Notes under the pieces: generated by a model | The model's database searches: none | What the model was told of the DNA's origin: nothing | The model's input: the letters and a program-made list of their open reading frames with translations, nothing else | Shown: in pieces, positions 26,342 to 34,156 of the stretch | How the letters are laid out: each line of letters starts with the position of its first letter | How positions within the stretch are numbered: position 1 is the first letter of the stretch | Assembly: GCA_963744225.1 (NCBI GenBank) | Contig: CAVUSV010000003.1 | Coordinates: 868,001 to 932,000 of the forward strand | DNA from: Bog-473 sp963744225 | GTDB taxonomy: Bacteria > Actinomycetota > Acidimicrobiia > Acidimicrobiales > RAAP-2 | Length of the DNA stretch: 64,000 bases | Direction of reading: 5' to 3' | Program-made: the position numbers and the translations under genes

Positions 26342-26352
26342 AAGGACCCATT

Positions 26353-26706
26353 ATGCCCACGACCACCATCGCCGACGACGACGGACCGGACCTCGACACC
26401 CTGGAGAACCAAGGCCGGCGCCATCGCGAGAACCTGGACGGCCTCCAAAAACACGACGCCTTCCTCGCCGCCGAAATCGTCCGCCATGAGGTCGAGCTCG
26501 TCGCCGCGGAGGACCACCTGGCCAAGCTGCCCGCTGATGCCGGCGCGGTGGACAAGCTCGAGGCGAAGCAGGCCGTCTCGGGCATCGAGTTCAACCGAGA
26601 TCTCCTCGTCGAGCAGCGCGCCAACCTGGCCGTGGAGCTCACCGCTACCCCGAAGCTCATTGCCGACAACGCGAAGGCCACGCTGGCCGCCAAGGCGGAG
26701 CTGTGA
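26353..26706 (+). CDS. coiled-coil phage protein
   Basis: The 117-residue acidic protein (MPTTTIADDDGPDLDTLENQ) is almost wholly helical, with heptads in HREN to VELVAAEDHLAKLPAD and a second helix around LEAKQAVSGIEFNRDLLVEQ. It starts at ATG 11 bp after the previous stop. Its size, charge and place resemble small head-tail or tail-chaperone proteins, but I recognise no family. Confidence 0.6.
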   Translation: MPTTTIADDDGPDLDTLENQGRRHRENLDGLQKHDAFLAAEIVRHEVELVAAEDHLAKLPADAGAVDKLEAKQAVSGIEFNRDLLVEQRANLAVELTATPKLIADNAKATLAAKAEL

Positions 26707-27008
26707 AGACCACCCGCAACCCGAAGGCTCCCGACGCTCAGATGGAACGGCGCCCGGCCAGACCCTCACCCGAGACCGACGCCAACAGCCGCGCCGCCCT
26801 GCTGGCGTCTCTGTCGCCGGCCGAGCTCCGCAAGGCCCAGAGCACAAGTGCTGGCCGCCGGTTCCTCGGTCGTCTTAGAGGCGAGCTCGAGCACCGGACA
26901 GCGCCTGGCAAGTCGAAGGCGAAAAAGCCCTCGACCGCTCTGTCCTTGGCCCAGGCCCGAACACGCGCTCTCCGTCTCCGGGCCGAAGCCGGACGCAAGT
27001 CGCGGTGA
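26703..27008 (+). CDS. small basic phage protein
   Basis: GTG overlaps the previous TGA (GTGA). The 101-residue protein is strongly basic: MKTTRNPKAPDAQMERRPAR at the start, a central short helix SLSPAELRKAQSTSAGRRFL, and a Lys/Arg-rich C-terminus. No family recognised. It may bind nucleic acid or be a minor structural protein. Translational coupling to both neighbours supports it as a real gene. Confidence 0.55.
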   Translation: MKTTRNPKAPDAQMERRPARPSPETDANSRAALLASLSPAELRKAQSTSAGRRFLGRLRGELEHRTAPGKSKAKKPSTALSLAQARTRALRLRAEAGRKSR

Positions 27009-27289
27009 TGACCAGCGCCCGGCTGGACGCCTTCTTGGACACACCATGGCGCGAGCTGACCGACGCCGACTGGGCCGAAGTGCGGAGCGACTTCCCCGAC
27101 GACTTCGCTCTGTTGGCGGCTCGCATCCGGGACGCCTCCGCCGCGGCGCTGACGCCGGCACACACTGAGCTCTACATCGACCTCATGCGGTGCTACCCAC
27201 GGTCGCTGCGGTACTACCAGGGGCGCTCCGAAGAGGCCCGCCGGCGCAGGACCAACCCAATCAAGATCTCGCCCGGAGCAGGCAGGTGA
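27005..27289 (+). CDS. small phage protein upstream of tape measure
   Basis: The start is GTG at 27,005 or ATG at 27,008, overlapping the previous stop. The 94-residue protein (MTSARLDAFLDTPWRELTDA, FPDDFALLAARIRDASAAAL) is acidic in the first half and basic at the C-terminus (RRRRTNPIKISPGAGR). In many tailed phages one or two tail assembly chaperone genes precede the tape measure and use a ribosomal slip; I do not see a convincing slippery heptamer here. Role inferred from place only. Confidence 0.5.
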   Translation: MMTSARLDAFLDTPWRELTDADWAEVRSDFPDDFALLAARIRDASAAALTPAHTELYIDLMRCYPRSLRYYQGRSEEARRRRTNPIKISPGAGR

Positions 27290-27375
27290 CGCCCCCCCTT
27301 GCGTGCACCACAAGGCTCCGATGCGGTGGCAGTCCGTGTCGTCGAACGCCGCGTTTGCTCCGGGCGGGTGACACA

Positions 27376-27420
27376 GCCCAGGGGCCGGAGCCTTTACTCC
27401 TTTCTCTTCGGCCCCTGGGC
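27376..27420 (+). terminator. 12-bp stem hairpin before the tape-measure gene
   Basis: GCCCAGGGGCCG at 27376-27387 pairs perfectly with CGGCCCCTGGGC at 27409-27420 across a 21-base loop. No T-run follows. It lies in the 157-bp gap between the 94-residue gene and the tape-measure gene, so it could terminate or attenuate the block upstream, or protect a processed transcript. Confidence 0.5.
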
Positions 27421-27446
27421 GGCCCTACCAATAACGGAGCGCTCTA

Positions 27447-29387
27447 ATGGCGGTCGATATAGCGGCCGTACTTACGGCGAGTATCACCGACTTCAAGGCC
27501 AAGATGGCCGACGTGGACGTCTCGATGAGGACGATGACCGCCAGCGGTGGCGGGGCATTCTCGAAAATGGCGAGTGTCGGCAAGGGCGCCCTCCTGGGAG
27601 TCGGTGCCGTCGTCGCCGTTGTCGGTGCTGCCGCCATCGACTTCGGCAACAAGCTCGAGATGAGCCAGGTGCAGCTCCAGGCCGCACTCAAGGCTTCGGG
27701 CACATCATGGGCGTCCGTCAGCGCCTCGGTCGCGCAGACCGGCAACGCGGCCACCAAATACGGGTTCACCCAGGCGCAGATCGACTCGGCTCTGACGCAG
27801 GGCGTCATCTCCACCCAGAACTACGCCTCCGCCCATCGCAACCTGCAGATCGCCATCCAGCTCGCCGCAGCACGGCACATCGACCTGGCCTCGGCGATGC
27901 AGGCCGTCGACAAGGCCGCCACCGGCCAGTTGCGCCCCCTCAAGATGCTCGGTATTGACCTCCCGGTCGTGGCGTCCAACGCCCTGAAGGTCAAGCAGGC
28001 TCACGACGCCCTCGCCGCGTCGCAGCTCAAGGCCCTGGCCATCCTCAATCAATACCCCGGCGCCCTCAGCACCACGTCGAAGCACCACGCGGCCTACCAG
28101 ACGGCCCTCGACCACGTGTCCCAGGCGCAGGAGCATCTATCGCTGGTCTCGAACGCCCACGTCCAAATCCTCGACGCCTTGTCGAAGCGGCTCAGCGGCC
28201 AGGCCTCCGCGGCCGCCAATACGTTCGAGGGGCGCATCGCCGCCGTGAAGGCGCAAGCCACCAACCTGGTGGCCCAGTTGGGCATGAAGTTGATCCCGGT
28301 CCTCGTCGACGTGATGAACGTCGTGATGAAGGTCGTCAACTGGTTCGAGAAGCACAAGACCGCAGCAGAGGCGTTGGGTATCGCCGTCGGGACAGTGCTC
28401 GTCGCCGCCATTGGCGCCTTTGTCGTTTCGCTTTTCACAGCTGAAGGCGCCCTGGCGTTCCTGGTTGGTCCGATTGGAATAGTCGTCGCGGCCGTTGCTG
28501 CCCTCACATTCGTCGGCATCTACCTCGCCACACATTGGCAACAGGTCTGGTCCGACATCAAGACCTGGGTTCACGACGGCCAGGTGTGGATCCAGCAGCA
28601 CTTCCTCCTCATCATGGCCATCCCGATCATCGGCTGGATCCTCTACCTCGCCGCCAACTGGCGAACAGTGTGGACCGACATCCAGGCGGTGATCCAGACC
28701 GCCTGGTCGGTGATCGGTCCCGTCTTTAACTTCATCAAGACCGTCGGGATCGACGTAGTCAGCACGGCGATTAAGGGCCTCCAGGTCGACTGGAACGCCG
28801 CGTGGACCGTGATCTCTGGCACCGTCTCGACGGCCTGGGGCGTGATAAAGCCCGTCCTCGACGTCATCAACACGGTCGGCCTGTTCGTGATCGATACCGC
28901 GATCAAGGGGCTGCAGACTGACTGGAATGCCGCGTGGTCGGCCATCAGCGGGGCCGTCCAAACGACCTGGAGCATCGTCAAGCCGATATTCGATGCCATA
29001 AACGCCGCCGCGGGTGCTGTGGCATCCGCCGTCAACTTCATCACCGGCTCGTCCAGCGCCGCCACCCCGAACTCGGGAGCGTCGAACCCCGGTGGCACGC
29101 CCCACAGGGCGGGCGGCGGGCCCGTCTCGGCCTTCCAGCCCTACCTCGTCGGTGAGAACGGCCCCGAATACTTCATCCCCAGCGCCAGCGGCAACATCGT
29201 CCCGCAGGGCGCAGGTTTCGGTGGTGCGCCAACGTCCGGAGGACCGGCCAACGGTGGCGGTTCTACCGTTCCAGTGAATCTGCAACTGGTCCTCAACGAC
29301 CAGGTAATTGGCCAGGTATTGGTTCCGATCATGCAGACCGCATTCCTGCAAGCCAAGCGTTCACAGATCAATCTCGGCCTGGCGTAG
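27447..29387 (+). CDS. phage tail tape-measure protein (short)
   Basis: The 646-residue protein has the tape-measure pattern: an N-terminal helical region (MAVDIAAVLTASITDFKAKM), Gly/Ala hydrophobic segments (about residues 45-70 and 305-355), Trp-rich repeats and the hallmark C-terminal VGENGPEYFIPSASGNIVPQ. Three imperfect repeats of about 43 residues carry TAIKGLQVDWNAAWTVISG, TAIKGLQTDWNAAWSAISG and a partial copy (residues about 410-535). It is small for a siphophage, so the tail would be short if length scales as in known phages. It fixes tail length and helps DNA entry. Neighbouring capsid and portal genes are missing. It is uninterrupted, unlike many genes nearby. Confidence 0.88.
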   Translation: MAVDIAAVLTASITDFKAKMADVDVSMRTMTASGGGAFSKMASVGKGALLGVGAVVAVVGAAAIDFGNKLEMSQVQLQAALKASGTSWASVSASVAQTGNAATKYGFTQAQIDSALTQGVISTQNYASAHRNLQIAIQLAAARHIDLASAMQAVDKAATGQLRPLKMLGIDLPVVASNALKVKQAHDALAASQLKALAILNQYPGALSTTSKHHAAYQTALDHVSQAQEHLSLVSNAHVQILDALSKRLSGQASAAANTFEGRIAAVKAQATNLVAQLGMKLIPVLVDVMNVVMKVVNWFEKHKTAAEALGIAVGTVLVAAIGAFVVSLFTAEGALAFLVGPIGIVVAAVAALTFVGIYLATHWQQVWSDIKTWVHDGQVWIQQHFLLIMAIPIIGWILYLAANWRTVWTDIQAVIQTAWSVIGPVFNFIKTVGIDVVSTAIKGLQVDWNAAWTVISGTVSTAWGVIKPVLDVINTVGLFVIDTAIKGLQTDWNAAWSAISGAVQTTWSIVKPIFDAINAAAGAVASAVNFITGSSSAATPNSGASNPGGTPHRAGGGPVSAFQPYLVGENGPEYFIPSASGNIVPQGAGFGGAPTSGGPANGGGSTVPVNLQLVLNDQVIGQVLVPIMQTAFLQAKRSQINLGLA

Positions 29388-29402
29388 CTGTAGAACTGTA
29401 CG

Positions 29403-29810
29403 GTGGTTGATGAGGCCGACCTCCCGCCGGATAAGGACCGTTGGGAGCCCGCAGTAGAAGAGACCTTCCGGTTGGCCCGTGCACGCTCGGCACCGGATGG
29501 GGCGATGCAATACGTGCTCAGGTTCGCGACGGCGCTCGACCAAGGCCGTCTCGACGAGGCTACGGCATGTCTAGACGAAGACTTCCCATCGGAGCTTCGT
29601 GAAGCCCTCGGACGCACTGATGTCACCGATGTCATCACCCTCATTCTCGAACCAGAGTGGAGATTCTGGGTGGACTTCAACCCGGTCGACGCCGAGGACG
29701 AATGGCTGACGTGGACCGAAAGACACGGCCTGATTTACTCCGAAGGTGGGTACTCGATCGATCTGGTGGACGACCCCGATGCCCGAAAGCTGCATTTTCG
29801 AGCTCGGTAG
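29403..29810 (+). CDS. hypothetical acidic protein
   Basis: A GTG 15 bp after the tape-measure stop starts a 135-residue acidic protein (VDEADLPPDKDRWEPAVEET). Helices in the first half (DGAMQYVLRFATALDQGRLD) are followed by a beta-rich second half (WRFWVDFNPVDAEDEWLTWT, GYSIDLVDDPDARKLHFRAR). No family is recognised. It follows the tape measure where distal tail genes are normally found, but nothing in it indicates a tail protein. Codon use is ordinary. Confidence 0.55.
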   Translation: MVDEADLPPDKDRWEPAVEETFRLARARSAPDGAMQYVLRFATALDQGRLDEATACLDEDFPSELREALGRTDVTDVITLILEPEWRFWVDFNPVDAEDEWLTWTERHGLIYSEGGYSIDLVDDPDARKLHFRAR

Positions 29811-30043
29811 ACGAGGTGGGCGTTGGAGCATCGTGGAAATCACAAGAGATGGCACCTTTCCCTAATCCCTGGACGCAACGCCCGAACCGGGCACTGGATA
29901 GCTATGGCGTCTCCGGTCCAGGCAGCGCCAAATCGAAGGTAGGTAGGCCATGGCCGTAGATTCAGGATTCCTTCGTCAAGGAACTGCGGACGCGCGTAAA
30001 GGCGGCCATAAGCTCGGACCTGGATCCCTGCATAAACGGCAAA

Positions 30044-30520
30044 TCACGCACGATCGATGAACCGTCTGCCAACGCGAGAATGAACGCGCCTCGAACTGAG
30101 CCCAGCTGTCACCCTCAATTCCGTTATGGCACTTGGTGGCCACGACGCAGCGAACGAATACGTTTCCCCAATAGGACGCGGGTCAATTCGAAGTAACAAA
30201 AACCGTCGATCCGTAATCACGAAAAGCATTTGCCCGCTCGGAAATTGCGTCACACCTGGCTTTGGTCTCTCCGTGCTCTGCGGACCAGTTTCTTCGCTTC
30301 CACCCGCTTCAAACCCGGCATCGGCCCCAGCACCGACAGCAGGACCCCACACCGCACCTGTAACCGCTCCCGCCGTTTGACCGACTGCCGTCACCGCGAC
30401 TCTGCGCCGCATTGTGCCCAACGGAAGTAGAACTGAGGCAGCCAGAACATCCTCGCCCGGCTGGAGAAGGTTCCCAGTCTTACGAATAACGCGCTTTCTT
30501 CGATTGATCGGATCGGGCAT
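30044..30520 (-). CDS. possible PH-like/Gly-rich protein of unknown function
   Basis: The frame from the ATG at 30,520 reads MPDPINRRKRVIRKTGNLLQ, then PGEDVLAASVLLPLGTMRRR, a Gly/Ala-rich hydrophobic stretch (GAVTGAVWGPAVGAGADAGF) and QMLFVITDRRFLLLRIDPRP. The order (a PGEDVLA strand, a glycine-zipper-like segment, and a FVITDRRFLLL strand) recalls bacterial PH-like proteins. GGAG lies about 12 bases upstream of the ATG. It is leftward, opposite to the structural block, and follows the regulatory region. The 233 bp between 29,811 and 30,043 hold nothing I can support. Confidence 0.5.
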   Translation of the reverse strand: MPDPINRRKRVIRKTGNLLQPGEDVLAASVLLPLGTMRRRVAVTAVGQTAGAVTGAVWGPAVGAGADAGFEAGGSEETGPQSTERPKPGVTQFPSGQMLFVITDRRFLLLRIDPRPIGETYSFAASWPPSAITELRVTAGLSSRRVHSRVGRRFIDRA

Positions 30521-30648
30521 CTGGGCCAACAGCTCCGGGCATGCAAGAGGGGGCTTCAATCGCTGAAGTTTTAGGCTACTCCCTAGTCAGATTGTGGGCG
30601 CTGCACATGCGGCCAGCCTCCCTTGTGTCGCGTGCCGGAGACGCGAAA

Positions 30649-30676
30649 GCGGCCCCCAGCCGAAGCCAGGGGCCGC
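30649..30676 (-). terminator. GC-rich hairpin downstream of leftward gene
   Basis: GCGGCCCC at 30649-30656 pairs with GGGGCCGC at 30669-30676. On the minus strand the stem is followed by TTTCGCG. It lies 24 bp past the stop of the leftward gene at 30,700, the place of an intrinsic terminator. A similar hairpin with the same minus-strand ending is at 32,764. Confidence 0.6.
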
Positions 30677-30699
30677 ACGCTGAGACGGGCGGATAGGGG

Positions 30700-31008
30700 T
30701 CAGAGGTCCCTCTCGGCCAACTCAAGCGCGTTCGCGATCCGCTCTATCGCCGCCTTGGCGGCTGAAACCAACTGCCGCGGCGTAATCGCACCCATGTTGT
30801 CGAGATCCGGAAAGGTGCTAAGGCCGGCGTGGTAGCCCAAGTCGAACGCCTCACTCGTCCTGTAGTTCGCGGCGGAGTCCAGCTCGAGGTATCGGCCCCG
30901 GTCACTGGCCTTGATCGGCTCCAGCGCCTTCCCCCACTCCACTTCGGCTGGGCTGAGGTCCTCCGTGCCGGTGAAGAAGGACGGCCGTACTGCCTGATCT
31001 GCGGTCAT
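30700..31008 (-). CDS. leftward element gene, unknown function
   Basis: The 102-residue acidic protein (MTADQAVRPSFFTGTEDLSP) starts at an ATG with AAAGGGGA just upstream. A central AANYRTSEAFDLGYHAGLST and C-terminal helix SAAKAAIERIANALELAERD suggest a small helical domain. It is divergent from the HTH gene at 31,139, with a 13-bp inverted repeat between them. It could be the repressor partner of a lysogeny-type switch, but I see no DNA-binding motif in it. Confidence 0.6.
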   Translation of the reverse strand: MTADQAVRPSFFTGTEDLSPAEVEWGKALEPIKASDRGRYLELDSAANYRTSEAFDLGYHAGLSTFPDLDNMGAITPRQLVSAAKAAIERIANALELAERDL

Positions 31009-31036
31009 CGGTAATTCCCCTTTCAGTGGTGCGGAC

Positions 31037-31076
31037 GGTCGTACGCACCTGGGCTACTATAGGGGTGCGTACGACC
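31037..31076. promoter_or_regulatory. operator-promoter with perfect 13-bp inverted repeat
   Basis: GGTCGTACGCACC at 31037-31049 is followed after 14 bp by its exact complement GGTGCGTACGACC at 31064-31076. The spacer contains TACTAT (31055-31060), a good -10-like hexamer. The site lies between divergent genes starting at 31,008 and 31,139. It looks like the binding site of a dimeric or tetrameric repressor that controls both directions. GTGCGTAC from the arms also occurs at 23,165. Confidence 0.7.
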
Positions 31077-31138
31077 CTACGCAAGAGTTTCCGAATCGGT
31101 CGCTCGGTTAGTTTTCGGGCGTGGTCAGGAGGGTTCCC

Positions 31139-31345
31139 GTGGATCAGCTAGTGGGTGCGGCAGAGATCGCCAGCCGGCTCGGCGTCAAGCGCTCTACGGT
31201 CGTCCACGACTGGCGCCGACGACACGAGGACTTCCCCGAGCCCGTGGCCACCCTCAAGGCCGGCCTGGTGTGGGCCTGGCCTGACGTCGTGAAGTGGGCG
31301 AAGGCGACGGGGCGGGAGGTCCGGTTGCCGTTACCCCGGAAGTGA
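31139..31345 (+). CDS. AlpA/MerR-like HTH regulator
   Basis: The 68-residue protein from the GTG at 31,139 (AGGAGG seven bases upstream) has VGAAEIASRLGVKRSTVVHD followed by WRRRHEDFPEPVATLKAGLV, a helix-turn-helix and a basic wing as in AlpA or MerR-type phage regulators. It faces the operator at 31,037 and is the best candidate for the protein that binds it. Its TGA overlaps the GTG of the next gene. An alternative GTG at 31,121 would lack a binding site. Confidence 0.75.
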   Translation: MDQLVGAAEIASRLGVKRSTVVHDWRRRHEDFPEPVATLKAGLVWAWPDVVKWAKATGREVRLPLPRK

Positions 31346-32062
31346 CAACCCCGCAGTCGGAACTCCCCGTCACACTCGAGCCCGGTGAAAACTACCGCTG
31401 GTTCGGTCAGACTCCGGACGGCCGGCGATCCTCGAGCTGGGCTGCGTGGGTCGCACGAAACTCGCCCGATGTCTATCTCGTCAACCGGACGCTTGGTGGC
31501 AACGTCAAGGTGAGCATGCATGCCTCGGGGACCTCCCAAGTCAGCTTCCTCTCGGACGACATCGCTGCGGAGTGGACGAAGCCGGGGGCGAGTCGGCACT
31601 TGGAACGCTGGCAACGGGGGCCTGAGTTCGCGCCCGGCTGGACGCGGCTATTTGAGGTCGTGCTGCCGGGTCCGGAGATGCGCCACTTCGTCGAGGCGGG
31701 CACGATTGGCAAGTTGCACCACGTACTTTCATGCGAGCCCGACGAAGCAGTTCACGTCACCGTTATCGCCGGCCGGAGCGGTCCGGACATGGCAAGGCTC
31801 GTCGTGGGCGGTGGCGCGCACCTAGCGAGCTGTGCCCTAGACGAACAAACGGTGTTGGTTATTGTTCGGCCAGGTGCGACCGTGGGACCCGGCCAACGCC
31901 GAAGCCGTTGACCGTCAACGAGTGCACGATTCGAAACGGATCTCTCCGCCGGGTCTACCTCCACCTTCCGAGATCACCCGGTTGCCGATGTGGGGACGGA
32001 GCGAGGATGGCCGGCGATATGTGATCGACGCAGCCGGTCTCCCGCTGCTCGGCAATCTATGA
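31342..32062 (+). CDS. hypothetical protein, probable frameshift near 31,880
   Basis: GTG overlaps the HTH stop. The first frame gives 189 residues to 31,911, starting VTTPQSELPVTLEPGENYRW, with well-formed strands (WVARNSPDVYLVNRTLGGNV, MARLVVGGGAHLASCALDEQ). Near 31,880 the coding-like signal moves to another frame: DPANAEAVDRQRVHDSKRIS and LPMWGRSEDGRRYVIDAAGL, ending at 32,062. Removing one G gives a 239-residue protein of exact codon length. No family recognised; the last 30 residues look like a compact conserved end. Coupling to the regulator suggests a function in the switch region. Confidence 0.5.
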
Positions 32063-32132
32063 CCCCTCAGACGCTTCGGCGACCAGCTTCGGCGCATGCC
32101 CCTGCACGCCTCGACGTACCACCAGCGGCACA

Positions 32133-32381
32133 TCACTCATCCAGGTCCCAGAATGAATCAGCGACGTAGCGACCCTTCATCTTGGCCACGACACCGACGC
32201 GAATCGTTCCATCGATATGGCAATTGAACCGCTGGCCTCGGCGGAGCTTGTGTGAGTGGGTGTCGCACAAGTGGAAGAGACCCGGTACTCCGCCCACCAC
32301 CGTCGCTGACATGCAGATTGTCGGCCGGTTGTCACAGGACGTCCAACTGCAGATCAGGGGTGACTCTTCGACCTCGGCCAT
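32133..32381 (-). CDS. small Cys/His-rich protein
   Basis: From the ATG at 32,381 (GAGGGAG upstream) the 82-residue protein reads MAEVEESPLICSWTSCDNRP, TICMSATVVGGVPGLFHLCD and THSHKLRRGQRFNCHID. Two Cys pairs and a C-D-x-H-x-H cluster suggest zinc binding, similar to small zinc fingers common in actinophages. It is leftward and not linked to other genes. No specific family recognised. Confidence 0.55.
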   Translation of the reverse strand: MAEVEESPLICSWTSCDNRPTICMSATVVGGVPGLFHLCDTHSHKLRRGQRFNCHIDGTIRVGVVAKMKGRYVADSFWDLDE

Positions 32382-32496
32382 TCGACGCTCCCTCAAGTGG
32401 CCACTGCTGGACGAAAATCTAGCCCCTACTGTCGGTCCCGATATGGGATGCCAGGTTCGAAAACGGACCCAGTAGCGTTAAGGAGTCACGCGGAAA

Positions 32497-32751
32497 TCAC
32501 GGGGCCGTTCCCCCGAACTCCCGTAGTCCCGTCAGCCCCTCCAGGTGGTCAGGACACGCATACACGAGCCACCAGCGATCTCCTCGTGGCGAGAACCAGC
32601 GGCCCGTCCACGTTGGCCCCTCGGGGCAGTGCATCGCCTGGAGCTGCTTGGAGTAGATCATCCGCCAGCACCGCCCGGGGTCGACAGTGAAGCCTGGGTG
32701 GACGCCGCCGGGCTCGGGCATCGGGGTCACGGGCACTGAGGGTACGCCCAC
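32497..32751 (-). CDS. small Trp-rich hypothetical protein
   Basis: The 84-residue frame (74 residues if it begins at MPEPGGVHPGFTVDP) contains RCWRMIYSKQLQAMHCPEGP and TWTGRWFSPRGDRWWLVYAC, a compact aromatic domain with two or three Cys. Start is one of several GTG codons or the ATG at 32,721. It lies on the minus strand next to another small Cys protein and may form one leftward unit with it. Function unknown. Confidence 0.5.
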   Translation of the reverse strand: MGVPSVPVTPMPEPGGVHPGFTVDPGRCWRMIYSKQLQAMHCPEGPTWTGRWFSPRGDRWWLVYACPDHLEGLTGLREFGGTAP

Positions 32752-32763
32752 CCGCTACGCGAA

Positions 32764-32797
32764 GCGGCCCCTCGGACGGGATGGTAGGAGGGGCCGC
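32764..32797 (-). terminator. 10-bp stem GC-rich hairpin
   Basis: GCGGCCCCTC at 32764-32773 pairs with GAGGGGCCGC at 32788-32797. Read on the minus strand it ends GGGGCCGCTTCGCG, nearly the same as the hairpin at 30,649. It lies upstream of the leftward gene and of the WhiB gene, so terminator is uncertain; it may mark a shuffled gene border. Confidence 0.45.
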
Positions 32798-32861
32798 CGC
32801 ACCCGTTGTCATCGCGACTGACGTAGGTGCCCCATTGATCTTATGACCCGACCCTGGCGAG

Positions 32862-33200
32862 ATGACCGCGGTCCCGTCACAGCGCCCTCTTACCCTGCAA
32901 GCGATGAACGCGGCGCTGCTCGGCTGGCTAATGGCCGCCCCCGATGGCCCTGACGAGACCCTCATCCTCGAGGACTTCCTTGCTAGGCCGGCGTGGCACT
33001 CAGAGGCCGCCTGCAGGGGCATGGGCGCCATGTTCTTCATGAAGGGGACGGTGCCCACGAGCACCCGTGCCATCTGCCACACGTGCCCCGTGCAAGCGCC
33101 TTGCCTTCAGTACGCCATGAGCGATCCCGACCTCGAGGGCGTCTGGGCGGGGACGACCGCGAAGGAACGGCGGGCGATGCGGCACGGACGGGTGGCGTAA
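32862..33200 (+). CDS. WhiB-family iron-sulfur transcription factor
   Basis: The 112-residue protein has the WhiB signature: AWHSEAACRGMGAMFFMKGT with the first Cys, then ICHTCPVQAPCLQYAM with CxxC and a fourth Cys, and EGVWAGTTAKERRAMRHGR, the G[V/I]WGG-like turn (here GVWAGTT) and basic C-terminus. The four Cys bind a 4Fe-4S cluster. WhiB proteins are specific to actinobacteria and their phages and act through sigma factor contact. It is encoded within the element and may control host or element genes. Confidence 0.9.
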   Translation: MTAVPSQRPLTLQAMNAALLGWLMAAPDGPDETLILEDFLARPAWHSEAACRGMGAMFFMKGTVPTSTRAICHTCPVQAPCLQYAMSDPDLEGVWAGTTAKERRAMRHGRVA

Positions 33201-33252
33201 GCCAGTCGGGAGCCCCGCTTGGGCACCGGACCGCCCAACTACGGTCTTCGGC

Positions 33253-33960
33253 GTGCTCGAGCGAATCTCGGAACACCGCGGTGCGATCCTGGTGGGTCTC
33301 GCCGTCTGGGTTCTGGCGGTCCCGACGGTATTCGCAGAGTTTCCCGAGGCGACGACGTGGGCTCTGTGGACGAGGATTCCGATTGCCGCTGTGTGGGCGC
33401 TATCTGCCGGAGCCGCAGCAGTGATCGCCACGAATCAGGACGAGAGGCTGTCCCATTTCGTCGCTGATTCGCAGAAGAAGGTCCGGGTCCACCACGACCG
33501 GGTGGTCGCTGCGATCCTTGAGGCGCTATTGATCGACGGCGCCTGCGGAGCACCGACTTCTTTCGAATGGACGGTATTCGTATGTGACGACGCCGGCCAT
33601 CTGATGCCCGTCTTCCCTGAGATAGTCACGGCCCTCGACGACCCAAGGGTCTTCGCAATCGGGACGGGTGTCGTGGGCACCGCCTTCGCAGAGAATGGCG
33701 TCGTGACTGCGGCGGGGGATGCGGTTTCCAGCGGGGAATTCAATCTGACCGCCGACCAGCAGCGCCACTTTGCGCCGTTCAAGGCCGTTGCCGGCGTCGC
33801 CCTGGTCGATCTTCAGGGCCGACCCTTCGGGGGATTGACCGCAATCAGCGTAGAGGCCAGCAGGCATTTTGAGTCGACCTCCGCATCCGAGGCCCTCCGG
33901 GACCTCGCCGAGGTGATCGCAGCGGTGCTACTGAAGTTCTCAAGTTCTCACCAGGGGTGA
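33253..33960 (+). CDS. membrane-anchored GAF-like domain protein
   Basis: A GTG start gives 235 residues: two N-terminal transmembrane helices (GAILVGLAVWVLAVPTVFAE; TRIPIAAVWALSAGAAAVIA), a linker helix, then a GAF-like fold with FEWTVFVCDDAGHLMPVFPE, VFAIGTGVVGTAFAENGVVT and a C-terminal AFKAVAGVALV-type strand (here FKAVAGVALVDLQGRPFGGL). No output domain follows, so it may sense a ligand or redox state and signal through a partner. It may be cargo of the element. Confidence 0.7.
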   Translation: MLERISEHRGAILVGLAVWVLAVPTVFAEFPEATTWALWTRIPIAAVWALSAGAAAVIATNQDERLSHFVADSQKKVRVHHDRVVAAILEALLIDGACGAPTSFEWTVFVCDDAGHLMPVFPEIVTALDDPRVFAIGTGVVGTAFAENGVVTAAGDAVSSGEFNLTADQQRHFAPFKAVAGVALVDLQGRPFGGLTAISVEASRHFESTSASEALRDLAEVIAAVLLKFSSSHQG

Positions 33961-33967
33961 TCTAACC

Positions 33968-34156
33968 ATGGTTAAAATAGGGGAAATGGTAAAGACCCTC
34001 TTTCGAACTGCGGCAGCTGGGAAGGCGGTCGTGAGAACTGAGACGGCCGAGCAGCGCGCCGAACGGCAGAAACGTGCCGATGATCGCGCGCACCGGGTTT
34101 TCGGGCTGACACGGGGTCAAGAGCGGGTCTTGAAGAAGGCCCGCGCCGCCCGATAA
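33968..34156 (+). CDS. small basic protein at element right end
   Basis: ATG 7 bp after the GAF gene starts MVKIGEMVKTLFRTAAAGKA and ends in DRAHRVFGLTRGQERVLKKA. The 62-residue product is basic and helical and has no recognised family. Close spacing to the upstream gene suggests co-transcription. It is the last gene before the proposed right attachment region. Confidence 0.5.
   Translation: MVKIGEMVKTLFRTAAAGKAVVRTETAEQRAERQKRADDRAHRVFGLTRGQERVLKKARAAR

Noticed and set aside
26703..27447. Programmed ribosomal frameshift for a tail assembly chaperone
   Set aside because: I looked for a slippery heptamer with a downstream structure and found none convincing; the hairpin at 27,376 lies outside the overlapping frames.
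28137..29351. Minus-strand frame of 404 codons opposite the tape-measure gene
   Set aside because: Asp/Gly/Arg-rich shadow translation; the tape-measure protein is clearly the coding frame.
29811..30043. A 35-residue frame MAPFPNPWTQRPNRALDSYG after the acidic protein gene
   Set aside because: No binding site or context supports it; it is too short to judge.
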